From contig QIKV01000021.1 in assembly GCA_003233115.1 (NCBI GenBank), positions 1 to 45,112 of the forward strand: DNA of 45,112 nucleotides, in the 5' to 3' direction. The position numbers and the translations under genes were made by a program. Each line of letters begins with the position of its first letter. Positions within the stretch are counted from its first letter, which is position 1. Source of the DNA: Oceanospirillales bacterium (GTDB lineage Bacteria; Pseudomonadota; Gammaproteobacteria; Xanthomonadales; SZUA-36). The notes beneath the pieces were generated by a model, which made no database searches, was not told the origin of the DNA, and was given only the letters and a program-made list of their open reading frames with translations. Of this stretch, positions 7,714-16,470 are shown piece after piece.

Positions 7714-8913
7714 TCACCCCGAGGGCACGCTGTCGGCGGGGGGGGAAAGTGCGATTTCTGCGTCCCGTGCGAGGCCGCTGACCACCTGCGAGCGATTGGC
7801 CCCGCGCAAGCCAAGCGTTATTTCCTTTTTTACAAGACTTCTGCCTTTTCGCATCAGCACCCAGTCGCCGCTGCCATCTGAAAATATCGCCTGGTTGGGC
7901 ACGAATATGGTGTCTTCTACCCGGTTAATGGCAATCGTTGCTGAAACCTGGCTTTCAGGCGTAATCCAGTCCGGGTCCGCTTTGTCGAGGGCTACTGTAA
8001 CGGTAAAATACTTGACCGGGCTGTTGCGCTCAATGGGTGACGCCGTAGCACTTATTTTGGTAATGGTCCCATGCAACGGGCGGTCGGGAAAAGCGTCTAT
8101 GACAACCACGGCAGACTGATTTTCGACGATACCAACTGCCTCGGTTTCCAGCACACGTAAAACAGCCTCCATTTTATCCAGGTTGGGTATGCTGGCAATC
8201 CGGTTACCCGGAAACACCGTGCTGCCAACACCTATCTTCTGACCAAACCAGGTTTTTTCATAGACAAAAAAACCATCGTGCGGTGCCCGGATCTCTGCAT
8301 TGTCCAACTGCGATTTGTGTTCCCGCAATTTGGACTCCTGGGTTTCTCGTGCAGCACTGAGAACCGCTTCTTCTGCGCCTTCACGGGCCCGGTAACTGCC
8401 TTTCTTGCCTTCCAGGTGGCCGGCACGATAATCCAGTAATTCTTTATCACGCATGGCATCAATGATTTCAAACCGTGAATAAGCCAACTCGTTGTCCACG
8501 GAAAATTTTTGCGCCATTATTTTTTCAATATCTACCAGTTCCAGTTCATTGCCAAGCTCACCCAACTGGCGCTCAAGTTCACGTTGTTTGGACAGCACCT
8601 GGATATCCACCTTGCTGAGTTCAATGCCAACATCCCGGGCACCACGCGCGGCAGATGATGCATCGAACCTGGCAACCAGTTGACCCTTGCTTACCCAACT
8701 GTTGTCCGGCACCATCCACTCAATCGTGCGGGGCTGGCTACTACCCGGGGGTGGCTTGACCGGGGTGGATTGAGCCGCACGCAATTCACCTTGTGCCTGC
8801 AGGGTGATCGCAAATAAACCACTGCCCACAGTGACCGTTTCAACCTGATCCACGCCAGCTTGCCCGCAGGCAGAAAGCACCATCGCCATGGCTAACACCC
8901 GTAAGGTTTTCAT
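7714..8913 (-). CDS. HlyD/MacA-like periplasmic adaptor lipoprotein (third of three)
   Basis: 399 residues. A lipoprotein signal ends VLSAC, with the lipidated Cys at 16, so it should be anchored to the inner membrane facing the periplasm. A beta-barrel/lipoyl half motif (IEWMVPDNSWVSKGQLVARFD) precedes a coiled-coil hairpin (about 85-200). The second lipoyl half (IRAPHDGFFVYEKTWFGQ) and the barrel domains follow, with QVSATIAINRVEDTIFVPNQAI near the end as in MacA/RND adaptors. It is the most canonical of the three adaptors. The start overlaps the previous adaptor by ATGA, and the permease follows. Confidence 0.87.
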   Translation of the reverse strand: MKTLRVLAMAMVLSACGQAGVDQVETVTVGSGLFAITLQAQGELRAAQSTPVKPPPGSSQPRTIEWMVPDNSWVSKGQLVARFDASSAARGARDVGIELSKVDIQVLSKQRELERQLGELGNELELVDIEKIMAQKFSVDNELAYSRFEIIDAMRDKELLDYRAGHLEGKKGSYRAREGAEEAVLSAARETQESKLREHKSQLDNAEIRAPHDGFFVYEKTWFGQKIGVGSTVFPGNRIASIPNLDKMEAVLRVLETEAVGIVENQSAVVVIDAFPDRPLHGTITKISATASPIERNSPVKYFTVTVALDKADPDWITPESQVSATIAINRVEDTIFVPNQAIFSDGSGDWVLMRKGRSLVKKEITLGLRGANRSQVVSGLARDAEIALSPPADSVPSG

Positions 8914-9950
8914 GGGTCCCTGGTCGCCCCCTGTTGCAGGTAAATCTCGGCTGACACACTCATCCCGGGGCGCATAAAGGATAAATCCGGGTTTTTCATA
9001 CTGACAGTGGCATCAAATATACGCGCCGGTTGACTGCGCGACTTAGTGCGAATAACCGACGCCAGCTCAACGATTTCACCGTAAAATTGTGCTTCAGGTG
9101 CTGCATCAATCACGAACTTTACTGCCTGGCCGACGGCAATCCGCGCAGACTCGCGCTCCGGCACTTCAAGGTGTACCTGGAGTCTTGACAGGTCCGGCAA
9201 CTCCATCACCCTGCGGCCCATCCAGACGTTGTCACCCACCTCGAGCTTGTTGTTCCTGCGATCCACCGTATAGATGACCACGCCTTCGTCAGCGGCCTTG
9301 ATGGTCATAGAGTCGATCGACCCCTGGAATTGCGCCACTTCACTTTCCAAAACAGCAATTTCGCGTTTGAAAATATTGATTTCAGTATCCTGGACACGCT
9401 GTTCTTTTTGCACTTCCTCCTGTCTTAACTCAAGTGTCAGTTCCGCCAGTTTCAATTTCAGTTTGTTCTCCCTGTAATCACGGCTGGCGAGCAACTGCAC
9501 CGGTATGTCGGCTTTGAGCCGGGCTTTATCAAGGTCAGCCCTCGCTTCCTGCTGCTTCAGTTTGAGTTCCGCAACCACTTCAAGAGCGACGATTTTTTGC
9601 TTTTCCAGTTGTTTTTGTTTTTCGTTCAGCGCATTGCGCTTGTCTCTTAGCTGGGTCATTAATTCCTGTGGATCAAATTTCAGTATCGGTGTGCCGGTTT
9701 TTACTTTGCGGCCTTCGGGGGCCATAAAAGCAATCGTGTACTGCCAGATATTGGGTACCGCCGGCGGACCAAAAAAGGCTGAACTGGCCGACTCTATATC
9801 CCCGGTGACACGCAGCACTTCACTGGTTTGGGCCCGGGCCGGGGTGGCTTCATTTTTGTCTGCTGAACAACCACCCAGTAATACTACGGCAACCAGGGCC
9901 AGCAAGCCGGTAAAGCCGCCCACAGATGAGGGTGGGGAAAATGCTTTCAC
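8910..9950 (-). CDS. HlyD-like periplasmic adaptor lipoprotein (second of three)
   Basis: 346 residues with a lipoprotein signal ending VVLLGGC (Cys28). The first lipoyl-like half is MAPEGRKVKTGTPILKFDP. It is followed by a long charged coiled coil (about 95-205, rich in Lys/Glu/Gln) and the return half IKAADEGVVIYTVDRRNNK. The barrel ends RPGMSVSAEIYLQQ. It overlaps both neighbours by four bases (ATGA at 8910-8913 and 9947-9950). The adaptor fold is clear, but why a single exporter needs several adaptors is not. It ends soon after the beta-barrel and is shorter than the third adaptor. Confidence 0.83.
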   Translation of the reverse strand: MKAFSPPSSVGGFTGLLALVAVVLLGGCSADKNEATPARAQTSEVLRVTGDIESASSAFFGPPAVPNIWQYTIAFMAPEGRKVKTGTPILKFDPQELMTQLRDKRNALNEKQKQLEKQKIVALEVVAELKLKQQEARADLDKARLKADIPVQLLASRDYRENKLKLKLAELTLELRQEEVQKEQRVQDTEINIFKREIAVLESEVAQFQGSIDSMTIKAADEGVVIYTVDRRNNKLEVGDNVWMGRRVMELPDLSRLQVHLEVPERESARIAVGQAVKFVIDAAPEAQFYGEIVELASVIRTKSRSQPARIFDATVSMKNPDLSFMRPGMSVSAEIYLQQGATRDP

Positions 9951-10897
9951 AGGTCTGGCTCCACCAGTGCACTCATACCTGGAAGCAACTGCGGTAGCCC
10001 GGCAGATTCAAACAGTACGACACCTTCATAGTACAAGCCCTTGCCCCACTCCGGACGCTTGGAACCGCTGTCGGATATGGACTCCAGCCGTCCCTTGAGT
10101 TCCAGCGCAGGCAGGGCATCAAGCATGATGTTAACCGCTGTGCCGGATTGGATTCGCGGGCGGTCAATACTGTTAATCCAGACACGAATGGCCAGTTCGG
10201 ATGTATCTGCTATCTGTGCAACCCGGAAACTGGTCTGAACCGTGTCGCCCTCCTGGAATTTCGTCCGGTTCCACGGGTGCTTACCGTAAATAATAAAGCC
10301 CGGTTGGGTGGCGTGTATTACGAAAGATTCCAGCATCTGGTCCCAAAACTCGTATTGGTTCCTGCCTTTTTGCTTATCCAGTTCGGCTTGCCGAACCCTT
10401 TCGCGAGCGCTCTGCTGCTTGTCTTTGAGCTGTTCCTGCGCATCCTCAACTGCTTTACCGGCCTTCTCCTTGGCGAGCGTGTTTTCAGATTGCTCCAACG
10501 CCCCTATCAGCCCTTCCGGCACATCTGCCTTCAAGGCTGCCAACTCGAGGCTGACTTTTGCCAGCCTGAGTCGAAAATCTGCTTCCACCAGTTCTTTTTC
10601 GATCTTTGCTATGTCACGTTCGGTTTTGGCCTGCTCGGTACGCTGGGTCTGTAGTTGCTGCTCCAGTTGCCGGGCAACCTCCGAGCCGTCAAACTCCACC
10701 ACCACATCACCACGCTGAACACGGGTTCCTTCCGGTAGCATCATACTGATGCGCGCTTGCCAGTTATTGGTCAGGGGCACGAATATTTCCTGTGCCTGCA
10801 ACGAGAACACTTCACCGGTAAACAGCGTGTCATTATTCTGGGCCAACGCCTGTAGCGGCCATACAGCCAGCATCACCAGTAGCGTGTTAAGCCGCAT
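9947..10897 (-). CDS. HlyD-like secreted periplasmic adaptor (first of three)
   Basis: 316 residues from ATG 10897, chosen because it begins a clean signal peptide (MRLNTLLVMLAVWPLQALAQ). The longer frame to 10966 runs inside the ATPase gene. Unlike the next two adaptors it has no lipobox Cys and is probably released into the periplasm or held by its partners. The lipoyl half (MLPEGTRVQRGDVVVEFDG) is followed by a coiled coil (about 65-185) and the return half IHATQPGFIIYGKHPWNRTK. The C terminus LLPGMSALVEPDL is the conserved barrel strand. It overlaps the ATPase gene by 11 bp. Confidence 0.8.
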   Translation of the reverse strand: MRLNTLLVMLAVWPLQALAQNNDTLFTGEVFSLQAQEIFVPLTNNWQARISMMLPEGTRVQRGDVVVEFDGSEVARQLEQQLQTQRTEQAKTERDIAKIEKELVEADFRLRLAKVSLELAALKADVPEGLIGALEQSENTLAKEKAGKAVEDAQEQLKDKQQSARERVRQAELDKQKGRNQYEFWDQMLESFVIHATQPGFIIYGKHPWNRTKFQEGDTVQTSFRVAQIADTSELAIRVWINSIDRPRIQSGTAVNIMLDALPALELKGRLESISDSGSKRPEWGKGLYYEGVVLFESAGLPQLLPGMSALVEPDL

Positions 10898-11564
10898 AAT
10901 CCTGCAGTATTTTCCCATCCCGCATGAAGATCTGGCGTTGCGCATGCGCCGCAATCTCAGGCTCATGGGTGACCAGGACGATCGTCTGTCCGTCTTCGTT
11001 CAGTTCTTTCAATAGCATCATAATGGCATCAGACGTACGGCTGTCCAGGTTGCCGGTCGGTTCATCGGCCAGCAGTACTTTCGGCTCGTTGATCAGGGCG
11101 CGTGCTATCGCCACACGTTGCCGCTGCCCTCCCGATAGTTCATTTGGCTTGTGCTCCATGCGGTCTTCGAGGTCGACCCGCCGCAACAATTCCACTGCCT
11201 TGCTACGATCGATTTCGCGCATGCCATGCGTGTGATAACGGCGTGGCAGAAGTACATTTTCAATGGTGGTCAGACGCGGCAGCAGATGAAAGCTCTGGAA
11301 CACAAAACCCATGTAACGGTTGCGTACTGCAGACAACGCATCATCATCCATGGCACTGATCCTGTTTTCATCCAGCAGGTACTCGCCTTCATCGGGGCGA
11401 TCCATACACCCCAGCATATTCAACAACGTTGATTTGCCGGAGCCGGAACGCCCCATGACGGCAACAAACTCTCCCGCGCTGATATCCAGGTTAACTGCGT
11501 CCAGCGCATGAATAGATTGGTTGCCGATCTGGTAGATCCGGCTGATGTTTTCAAGGTGAATCAT
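10887..11564 (-). CDS. ABC transporter ATP-binding protein (MacB/LolD class)
   Basis: 225 residues, a single nucleotide-binding domain. Walker A is GRSGSGKST (38-46), the Q-loop Gln is at 90, the signature LSGGQRQR at 143-150, Walker B VLLADEPTGNLDS at 163-175 and the switch His in VLVTHEPE. The EPTGNLDS wording is typical of LolD, MacB and FtsE ATPases that work with FtsX-like permeases. The matching permease is the last gene of this operon, so the MacB function is split into two proteins here. It starts 14 bp after cmoB and may be co-transcribed with cmoAB. Confidence 0.93.
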   Translation of the reverse strand: MIHLENISRIYQIGNQSIHALDAVNLDISAGEFVAVMGRSGSGKSTLLNMLGCMDRPDEGEYLLDENRISAMDDDALSAVRNRYMGFVFQSFHLLPRLTTIENVLLPRRYHTHGMREIDRSKAVELLRRVDLEDRMEHKPNELSGGQRQRVAIARALINEPKVLLADEPTGNLDSRTSDAIMMLLKELNEDGQTIVLVTHEPEIAAHAQRQIFMRDGKILQDYAA

Positions 11565-11578
11565 GCGCTTGGTTTTTG

Positions 11579-12517
11579 TTATCTGTAACCTCGTGTGACC
11601 AGCAAGGCGGCCCGCACCGGCGCGGGGTAGCCTTCAACGGTTAATGACGGATCGTGCCGATCCAGGCTTTCCTGCAACGATTCGAAGGTCATCCAGGCGG
11701 TACTTCGTTGTTCGTCCGGGGTGGTTTTGCTGACGTCCATTACCTGTACGTCGACCAGGCCAGCTCGCTTCAACCACGTCAGCAAAACGCTTAGCGTCGG
11801 TACAACATGGACGTTGCGCATACGTGCATAGCGACCCTTCGGCTGCAGTATTTCCTCAGCCCCACCCGCCAGCACCAGTGTCTCCAGAATAACCTGGCCG
11901 CCAGGCCGGACGAGCTTCTTCAACCGTTGCAGATGTTCCAGTGGATCGCGCCGGTGATACAGGACGCCCATAGAGAACACGCTGTCGAAATTGCCTGTGC
12001 CTGCCCGTAAATGCTCTATTCCCAGCGGCAGTACAAAATTATTCAGTGTGGGTTCAATTTTTTGCATGGCGAGCCATTGCATGACAAATACCATGGTCGG
12101 ATCAATGCCGACCACCAGTTTCGCACCGACACCCAGCATGCGCAGACCAAAATAGCCGTTGCCACAGCCTATGTCCAGAACCTGCTGACCTTCGAGTTCA
12201 AGGTATGGAGCGATACGCTTCCACTTCCAGTCAGAACGCCATTCAGTATCGATTCTTACCCCACCCAACAGCAGCGGCCCTTTGCGCCAGGGGTGCAAAC
12301 CCAACAGCGCTTTACGCAACGTCTCCGGATCATCAACTATCCGTCCCAGCACCGGTGCGGCACAATCTGTTTTTGCACCGGGGTCAACCTCAGGCATGGC
12401 TTTTATGCACGCCAGCCAGTGCTGCAAATCACCATGCGAGCTGTTTTTAAGTCTTTGCCACCCCAGTGCTGCCAGCACCGGCCAGCCAGCGTCCCCGAGT
12501 GCCTGGTAGGGATTCAT
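11579..12517 (-). CDS. cmoB: tRNA U34 carboxymethyltransferase
   Basis: 312 residues from ATG 12517, which overlaps the cmoA stop as ATGA; a longer frame to 12550 lies inside cmoA. CmoB transfers the carboxymethyl group of carboxy-SAM to 5-hydroxyuridine at wobble position 34 to make cmo5U. The methyltransferase motif is VLDIGCGNGYFGLRM (about 124-138), preceded by the family-specific block RKGPLLLGGVRIDTEWRSDW and followed by FSMGVLYHRRDPLEHL. Length matches the family (about 320). The gene pair with cmoA is the normal arrangement. Confidence 0.95.
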   Translation of the reverse strand: MNPYQALGDAGWPVLAALGWQRLKNSSHGDLQHWLACIKAMPEVDPGAKTDCAAPVLGRIVDDPETLRKALLGLHPWRKGPLLLGGVRIDTEWRSDWKWKRIAPYLELEGQQVLDIGCGNGYFGLRMLGVGAKLVVGIDPTMVFVMQWLAMQKIEPTLNNFVLPLGIEHLRAGTGNFDSVFSMGVLYHRRDPLEHLQRLKKLVRPGGQVILETLVLAGGAEEILQPKGRYARMRNVHVVPTLSVLLTWLKRAGLVDVQVMDVSKTTPDEQRSTAWMTFESLQESLDRHDPSLTVEGYPAPVRAALLVTRGYR

Positions 12518-13245
12518 CTGAAGGCTATATAACTGGCAAAACTGAAACACTGAAACCAGCGGCGTGGATTGCTCAGCCCGGCCTGCTTCATCCTTTCGAT
12601 ATGCCCGGCTTCCGTATCGGGTTGCAAAACTTCTTCCAGGGCATTTCTTTTTTGTGCAATTTCCAACGCTGAATACCCTTGTGTTCGTTTGAAATCATGG
12701 TGCCAGGCTGTCTGGTCTTTTTGCTCCTGGTCATCTGCAAAACAGATTTTTTCCGAGATGATCAATGCACCCCCAGTGCGCATACCCGTGGCAATCCGGT
12801 TAACCAGGCCCTGCCGCTGGCCGCGATCAAGAAACTGCAGGGTGAAATTGAGTACCACCACCGAGGCATTTTCGATGCGTGTGTCCAGCATGTTCTCCAG
12901 CCTCACCTCGACCGGGACGGCCACGTCACTTTCGGCCACGTGTTGCCGGCACCGTGCAACCATGGCTGCAGAGTTATCCACAGCGATGATACCAGTACCC
13001 TCAGCATTGACTGCAACCGCCATCGCCAGGCTTGCTGCCCCGAGTGAGCAGCCCAAATCATACAGCTTCGATTCTGGCTGGGCGAAGCGTCGTGCCAGCA
13101 TGCCAATCATCGGAACGACCAGTTCATAACCGGGTACGGAGCGGCTGATCATGTCAGGAAACACCCGTACAACTTTTTCATCGAACCGAAAACCACTGGT
13201 GACCGCACGGCTGGTGGCGAACAACCTGTCCTGTTGGTCGGTCAT
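12514..13245 (-). CDS. cmoA: carboxy-S-adenosyl-L-methionine synthase
   Basis: 243 residues. CmoA converts SAM and prephenate to carboxy-SAM, the donor used by CmoB. Recognisable blocks are FRFDEKVVRVFPDMI and RSVPGYELVVPMIG near the N terminus. The SAM motif is LYDLGCSLGAASLAM (about 61-75), followed by IIAVDNSAAMVARC and the C-terminal HHDFKRTQGYSALEIAQKR. Length and order are typical. The gene is divergent from qmcA across a 145-bp gap. Confidence 0.95.
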   Translation of the reverse strand: MTDQQDRLFATSRAVTSGFRFDEKVVRVFPDMISRSVPGYELVVPMIGMLARRFAQPESKLYDLGCSLGAASLAMAVAVNAEGTGIIAVDNSAAMVARCRQHVAESDVAVPVEVRLENMLDTRIENASVVVLNFTLQFLDRGQRQGLVNRIATGMRTGGALIISEKICFADDQEQKDQTAWHHDFKRTQGYSALEIAQKRNALEEVLQPDTEAGHIERMKQAGLSNPRRWFQCFSFASYIAFR

Positions 13246-13390
13246 TGCCTTGCAACCACTGCCAATGACTTCTGGCGCATCCGCTTTGACATGGACTCTG
13301 CTATCCTCTCAGGTGGATAAAAAGATTGAAGTAAACATGCCCCGTATCGTACACAATCAATCACCGCAATATTAACAAAGAGGGTTCGAA

Positions 13391-14326
13391 ATGTTGGACA
13401 GTACACTGATCTCGGCGGTTATCGTAGTCATTCTTGCCATTGTAATAGTTCGCAAATCTGTCATTATCGTCAAGCAGGGATTTGAATATACCGTTGAACG
13501 GTTTGGCCGCTACAGCACCACCTTCAGCCCCGGCTTTCATATCATGATCCCGTTCATAAACCGGATCGGGCAGCGCGTCAACATGATGGAACAGGTACTT
13601 GATGTGCCGTCACAGGACGTGATATCCAAGGATAATGCCGTCCTGCAAGTCGACGGAGTCGTGTTTTACCAGGTATTGGATGCTGCCAAAGCCGCTTACG
13701 AGGTTTACCGGCTGGAGTATGCCATTCTGAACCTGACCATGACAAATATCCGTACTGTTTTGGGCTCCATGGACCTGGATGACGCCTTGTCCAAACGCGA
13801 CACCATCAATGCCCAGTTGCTTTCTGTTGTTGACGGAGCGACCACACCCTGGGGGCTGAAAGTAACACGCATTGAAATCAAGGACATCTCACCGCCAATG
13901 GATCTCGTCAATGCCATGGCGCGGCAGATGAAAGCCGAAAGGGAAAAGCGTGCCAATATTCTCGAGGCCGAAGGCTTCCGGCAAGCGGCGATACTGCGGG
14001 CCGAAGGTGAAAAACAAGCCATCGTTCTGGATGCCGAAGGCCGCAGAGAAGCGGCTTTCAGAGATGCTGAAGCACGCGAGCGGTCAGCAGAAGCGGAAGC
14101 CAAGGCCACAACGATGGTTTCTGAAGCAATCGCCGCAGGCAATTTACAGGCAATCAACTATTTTATTGCACAGAAATATGTCGAAGCCCTGAAAGAGTTT
14201 GCGACCAGCCCCAACCAAAAGACACTGCTTTTGCCGATGGAAACGACTGGTATCCTGGGCAGCCTGGCGGGTATAACTGAAATCTTCAAGGACTCACTTG
14301 CTGACAAGCCTGCCGGGGATTCCTGA
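13391..14326 (+). CDS. qmcA: SPFH/band-7 membrane protein (QmcA/stomatin-like)
   Basis: 311 residues. An N-terminal membrane helix (about 6-21) is followed by the SPFH domain ([15 protein letters not shown], then [15 protein letters not shown]). A long Ala/Glu/Arg-rich coiled coil (about 175-240, with [17 protein letters not shown]) leads to the oligomerisation tail. These proteins form large ring-shaped cages on the inner membrane and are implicated in membrane microdomains and protease control. An NfeD-family gene follows two bases later, the standard partner. Close relatives are also annotated simply as stomatin-like, so the symbol is less certain than the family. Confidence 0.9.
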   Translation: MLDSTLISAVIVVILAIVIVRKSVIIVKQGFEYTVERFGRYSTTFSPGFHIMIPFINRIGQRVNMMEQVLDVPSQDVISKDNAVLQVDGVVFYQVLDAAKAAYEVYRLEYAILNLTMTNIRTVLGSMDLDDALSKRDTINAQLLSVVDGATTPWGLKVTRIEIKDISPPMDLVNAMARQMKAEREKRANILEAEGFRQAAILRAEGEKQAIVLDAEGRREAAFRDAEARERSAEAEAKATTMVSEAIAAGNLQAINYFIAQKYVEALKEFATSPNQKTLLLPMETTGILGSLAGITEIFKDSLADKPAGDS

Positions 14327-14328
14327 AT

Positions 14329-14781
14329 ATGGTGGCATGGCTTGGTCATATTGTTTTCTGGCATTGGTGGATTCTTGCCGGTATCCTGCTGATTCTTGAA
14401 TTGACTGCCCCGGCATTTTTCTTCCTGTGGCTGGGAATTGCTGCTGCTGCAGTCGGTATGATCCTGCTTGTTTTCCCTGCCATTTCGCTGCAATCCCAAT
14501 TGGTGCTTTTCAGTATTGCATCCGTGGTTGCCATTATTGCCTGGCGAAAATTCAGGGATTCCCGTCCGATAACAACAGATCAACCCAACCTCAACCGGCG
14601 TGGTCACCAATACATCGGGCGTGAATTTACGCTGATTGATCCTATTGTCAACGGTGTTGGCAAGGTCACAGTGGATGATTCAACCTGGCGGGTCAAAGGA
14701 CCGGATCTGGATGCCGGCACAACCATTAGGGTGACTGATATAGATGGTGTGGTATTCATAATTAAGGCCGCTGACCAGTAA
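14329..14781 (+). CDS. NfeD family membrane protein
   Basis: 150 residues. The N-terminal half has two or three closely spaced helices (FWHWWILAGILLILELTAPA, FFLWLGIAAAAVGMILLV and IASVVAIIAW). The C-terminal half (about 95-150) is the OB-fold typical of NfeD/YbbJ, with GREFTLIDPIVNGVGKV and DGVVFIIK. NfeD proteins bind to and regulate the neighbouring SPFH protein. It lies immediately after qmcA and ends one base from the convergent glutamine amidotransferase gene, leaving no room for a separate terminator. Confidence 0.9.
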   Translation: MVAWLGHIVFWHWWILAGILLILELTAPAFFFLWLGIAAAAVGMILLVFPAISLQSQLVLFSIASVVAIIAWRKFRDSRPITTDQPNLNRRGHQYIGREFTLIDPIVNGVGKVTVDDSTWRVKGPDLDAGTTIRVTDIDGVVFIIKAADQ

Positions 14782-14782
14782 G

Positions 14783-15520
14783 TCAGGATGTCACTGCCAG
14801 TCTGACAAGCGTCGTAAATTTCTCCAATACAGTCCGGGCCTGGTCGGTCTCCGTGATTTTGCTGAGAAAATGATCAGGGTCCAGACCTTCCGCACGTATG
14901 GCTTGCGCACGATGGCGTATATATTCCGACATTACCGGGATTGAAAATTCCGGATGAAACTGGACACCCCAGGCGTTTTCAGAAAAACGTATGGCAAAAT
15001 TTTCATCCAGCGGGGTGGTCGCCAATCGCTCGGCTGCTGCTGGTAGCTTCAGCACAGATTCAGAGTGTGATGTCTGCACCAAAAATTGCGGTGGCAAATG
15101 CCCCAGCAACGGATCATGCCCGGCTGCGTCAAGTAAACTGGCTGTAACCGTGCCTATCTGGCGCCCATTCGGGTTGGGTCCTACCCTGCCCCCCAGGGCG
15201 TGGGCCAACAATTGGTGACCATAGCAAACCCCCAGCACCGGCAATCCTGCCTGTACGGCCCGCTTTAACCAGTCTGCCGTTTTCTCGCTCCAGTCCTGCC
15301 GGTGGGAGACCATGGCCGCAGAACCTGTGACCACAACAGCAGCGGTTTTTGCCAGCGCCGGCAGCGGCTTATTTCTGAAGACTTCTACCAACTGCACGCC
15401 CGCTACGCCCATAGCTGCGATAAACCAGTCTTCAAAGTCCCCGTAATGCTGCCTGATCCCGGGAATCGTGCTGCCTGTCTTAATCAAAGTGATCTGTTTC
15501 AATGCTTTTTGTCTGTTCAT
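14783..15520 (-). CDS. class I glutamine amidotransferase (GATase1)
   Basis: 245 residues with the complete catalytic triad of class I amidotransferases: Cys99 in GVCYGHQLL, His189 and Glu191 in GVQFHPEF. The oxyanion-side VTGSAAMVSHR (64-74) is also present. The protein has no synthetase domain, so it resembles the stand-alone GuaA-like amidotransferases annotated as GMP synthase-related, or gamma-glutamyl hydrolases of polyamine pathways. The acceptor substrate cannot be told from the sequence. It is divergent from glyQ across 56 bp. Confidence 0.88.
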   Translation of the reverse strand: MNRQKALKQITLIKTGSTIPGIRQHYGDFEDWFIAAMGVAGVQLVEVFRNKPLPALAKTAAVVVTGSAAMVSHRQDWSEKTADWLKRAVQAGLPVLGVCYGHQLLAHALGGRVGPNPNGRQIGTVTASLLDAAGHDPLLGHLPPQFLVQTSHSESVLKLPAAAERLATTPLDENFAIRFSENAWGVQFHPEFSIPVMSEYIRHRAQAIRAEGLDPDHFLSKITETDQARTVLEKFTTLVRLAVTS

Positions 15521-15544
15521 CTTCTGTCTTTGCCCGCCCTTGGC

Positions 15545-15550
15545 TATACT
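15545..15550 (+). promoter_or_regulatory. candidate -10 element of the glyQS promoter
   Basis: TATACT lies 27 bases before the glyQ ATG in the 56-bp divergent gap. The -35 region (around TTCTGT at 15522-15527) is a weak match, so this rests mostly on the -10 and its position. Confidence 0.35.
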
Positions 15551-15576
15551 ACGCGATATAAGAATTCAGGATTTTC

Positions 15577-16470
15577 ATGACTTTTCAGGATTTTATCAAC
15601 TGCCTGCAGTCCTATTGGGCGGAGCAGGGTTGCGTACTGGTTCAGCCGCTTGATCTCGAGGTGGGTGCGGGTACTTTTCACCCGGCAACGTTCCTGCGCT
15701 CTATCGGCCCGGAGCCCTGGAACGCTGCCTACGTACAACCCTGCCGGCGCCCCACCGATGGCCGTTATGGTGAAAACCCCAACCGGCTACAGCACTACTA
15801 CCAGTACCAGGTCGTCATGAAACCTTCACCGGAGGATATCCAGGAACGTTACCTGGGGTCGCTCAGGGCCATTGGGATCGATCCCGCCGTTCACGATATA
15901 CGTTTTGTAGAAGACAACTGGGAATCTCCGACACTGGGGGCCTGGGGCCTGGGCTGGGAAGTCTGGCTCAACGGCATGGAGGTGACCCAGTTCACCTATT
16001 TCCAGCAGGCCGGTGGACTGGAATGCCGCCCGGTCTTAGGTGAGATCACCTATGGCCTCGAGCGCCTGGCCATGTACCTGCAGGACGTAGACAGCATATT
16101 TGATCTGGTCTGGACCGATGTCGGCGGCATCAAAATAACTTATGGTGAAGTCTTCCATCAAAATGAAGTTGAGCAATCCACGTATAATTTCGAGCACGCC
16201 GATATCGAGTCCCTGTTCGCCTGGTTCGACACCTGTGAGAAAGAAGCCGGCAAGTTGGTGGCGCTTGATTTACCGTTACCTGCTTATGAACAGGTGCTCA
16301 AGGCTTCCCATACGTTCAACCTGCTTGATGCGCGCCGTGCAATTTCAGTGACCGAGCGACAGCGCTATATTTTACGGGTCAGGAATTTGTCCCGGCAGGT
16401 GGCTGAAGCCTACTACGCTGGCAGACAGAAACTGGGGTTTCCGGGATTGAAGGAGGGTGATGGTGAATAA
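15577..16470 (+). CDS. glyQ: glycyl-tRNA synthetase alpha subunit
   Basis: 297 residues, the usual length. GlyQ carries the class II catalytic core of the bacterial alpha2beta2 enzyme that charges tRNA-Gly. Signature blocks are [17 protein letters not shown] at the N terminus, [15 protein letters not shown], the motif 2 region with [19 protein letters not shown], and motif 3 as [15 protein letters not shown]. The ATG at 15577 follows CAGGA closely. glyS begins within its last codons, which couples synthesis of the two subunits. Confidence 0.97.
   Translation: MTFQDFINCLQSYWAEQGCVLVQPLDLEVGAGTFHPATFLRSIGPEPWNAAYVQPCRRPTDGRYGENPNRLQHYYQYQVVMKPSPEDIQERYLGSLRAIGIDPAVHDIRFVEDNWESPTLGAWGLGWEVWLNGMEVTQFTYFQQAGGLECRPVLGEITYGLERLAMYLQDVDSIFDLVWTDVGGIKITYGEVFHQNEVEQSTYNFEHADIESLFAWFDTCEKEAGKLVALDLPLPAYEQVLKASHTFNLLDARRAISVTERQRYILRVRNLSRQVAEAYYAGRQKLGFPGLKEGDGE

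Noticed and set aside
7707-7814. Longer start for the MacB-like permease
   Set aside because: The extra 36 residues are Pro/Cys/Arg-rich, lie wholly inside the upstream adaptor gene in another frame, and the ATG at 7706 gives the normal family N terminus.
13286-13291. TTGACA before qmcA as a promoter -35
   Set aside because: No acceptable -10 occurs at 16-18 bp from it.
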